Assembly (NCBI RefSeq): GCF_000428485.1
Contig: NZ_AUAA01000012.1
Coordinates: forward strand, 33,504-97,503
DNA from: Epilithonimonas tenax DSM 16811
GTDB lineage: Bacteria; Bacteroidota; Bacteroidia; Flavobacteriales; Weeksellaceae
Length of the DNA stretch: 64,000 bases
Reading direction: 5' to 3'
Shown here: piece by piece, positions 63,712 through 64,000 of the stretch
Layout of the letters: each line of letters begins with the position of its first letter
Numbering within the stretch: position 1 is the first letter of the stretch
Notes under the pieces: model-generated
The model's input: only the letters and a program-made list of their open reading frames with translations
Told to the model about the DNA's origin: nothing
Databases searched by the model: none
Program-made: the position numbers and the translations under genes

Positions 63712-64000
63712 ACCCGTAGTGCATTATAAAAAAGGTTACTCATAATACGAAAATTTCGTATATTGTATTGACTATCAATCTAATACGTTATGAATAACCT
63801 AGATGCAATTTACGATTTTATTTTAAAGGAATTAAGAAAATTAACCATCAAAGAAAATTTTTATTTCAAACCAATTAAACCAAAATTATCTGATTTAGAG
63901 CTCATTGCAATAAATATTTCTGCGGAATATTTATCGATAGATTCAGAATATCAGTTGTTTAGATACCTCTCTAATTCAAAACTAAAGGGAATGATTGAGA
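63712..64000. mobile_element. IS982-family insertion sequence, left end (partial)
   Basis: The element continues past the window. It begins ACCCGTAGTGCATTATAA (from 63712), a likely terminal inverted repeat of the ACCC-type seen in IS982 elements. A perfect 15-base palindrome TACGAAAATTTCGTA (63746-63760) lies before the transposase gene. The right end and target duplication are outside. Confidence 0.75.
63790..64000 (+). CDS. IS982-family transposase, N-terminal part
   Basis: The frame from the ATG at 63790 is open to the end of the window (70 codons). It begins MNNLDAIYDFILKELRKL and continues KPKLSDLELIAINISAEYLS and IDSEYQLFRYLSNSKLKG, the pattern of the N-terminal helical region of IS982 transposases. 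The DDE catalytic core is beyond the window. Confidence 0.85.
   Translation, partial: MNNLDAIYDFILKELRKLTIKENFYFKPIKPKLSDLELIAINISAEYLSIDSEYQLFRYLSNSKLKGMIE

Overview
The window comes from a Flavobacteriia chromosome, most like the Chryseobacterium/Epilithonimonas group (Bacteroidota). Support for this: AT-rich DNA, TAnnTTTG-type promoters, C-terminal sorting domains of the type IX secretion system (T9SS) on several exported proteins, a fused cobalamin-dependent acyl-CoA mutase, DUF4252/GIN proteins, a GH97 glucosidase, an MbnP/MbnH pair and a ribosomal protein cluster with Bacteroidota-type paralogues. It is one chromosomal stretch that ends inside an insertion sequence.

Layout. 1-2.7 kb: end of an ECF sigma factor, a single-pass membrane protein and two DUF4252 proteins. 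2.7-12 kb: DUF1801 protein, FAD oxidoreductase, a secreted protein, the 1115-residue fused mutase (IcmF type), a T9SS leucine-rich repeat protein and Dps. 12-15.5 kb: str operon (rpsL-rpsG-fusA-rpsJ), closed by a strong terminator. 15.5-22.5 kb: an interruption between rpsJ and rplC holding a T9SS metalloprotease, a large exported protein, a lipoprotein and a decayed iron permease gene. 22.6-36.6 kb: S10, spc and alpha ribosomal genes from rplC to rplQ, including secY, infA, rpmD, rpmJ and rpoA, broken by an internal terminator and promoter between rpsN and rpsH. 36.7-44 kb: GH97 glycosidase, DUF4403 protein, T9SS thermolysin-like protease and purine nucleoside phosphorylase. 44-49.9 kb (minus strand): a likely copper-handling and redox locus with a small GKCYL protein, a YHS lipoprotein, SCO, exported superoxide dismutase, a second GKCYL protein, MbnP, the diheme enzyme MbnH and an outer membrane barrel. 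50-56.5 kb: a DUF5670-type small membrane protein, an SDR, and a TolC/HlyD/two-permease export operon without an ATPase. 56.7-62 kb: a decaying surface adhesin locus. 62-64 kb: a 16-residue-repeat protein, a small acidic protein, a class II Fic protein and the left end of an IS982-type element.

How they fit together. The ribosomal genes form the housekeeping core. Around it are exported proteins that need Sec and T9SS. In the 44-50 kb locus, MbnH is expected to oxidise a tryptophan of MbnP to make a copper site, and SCO, YHS and the two GKCYL proteins are consistent with extracytoplasmic copper handling. Palindromic elements occupy several intergenic gaps, the clearest being a MITE-like element upstream of mbnP.
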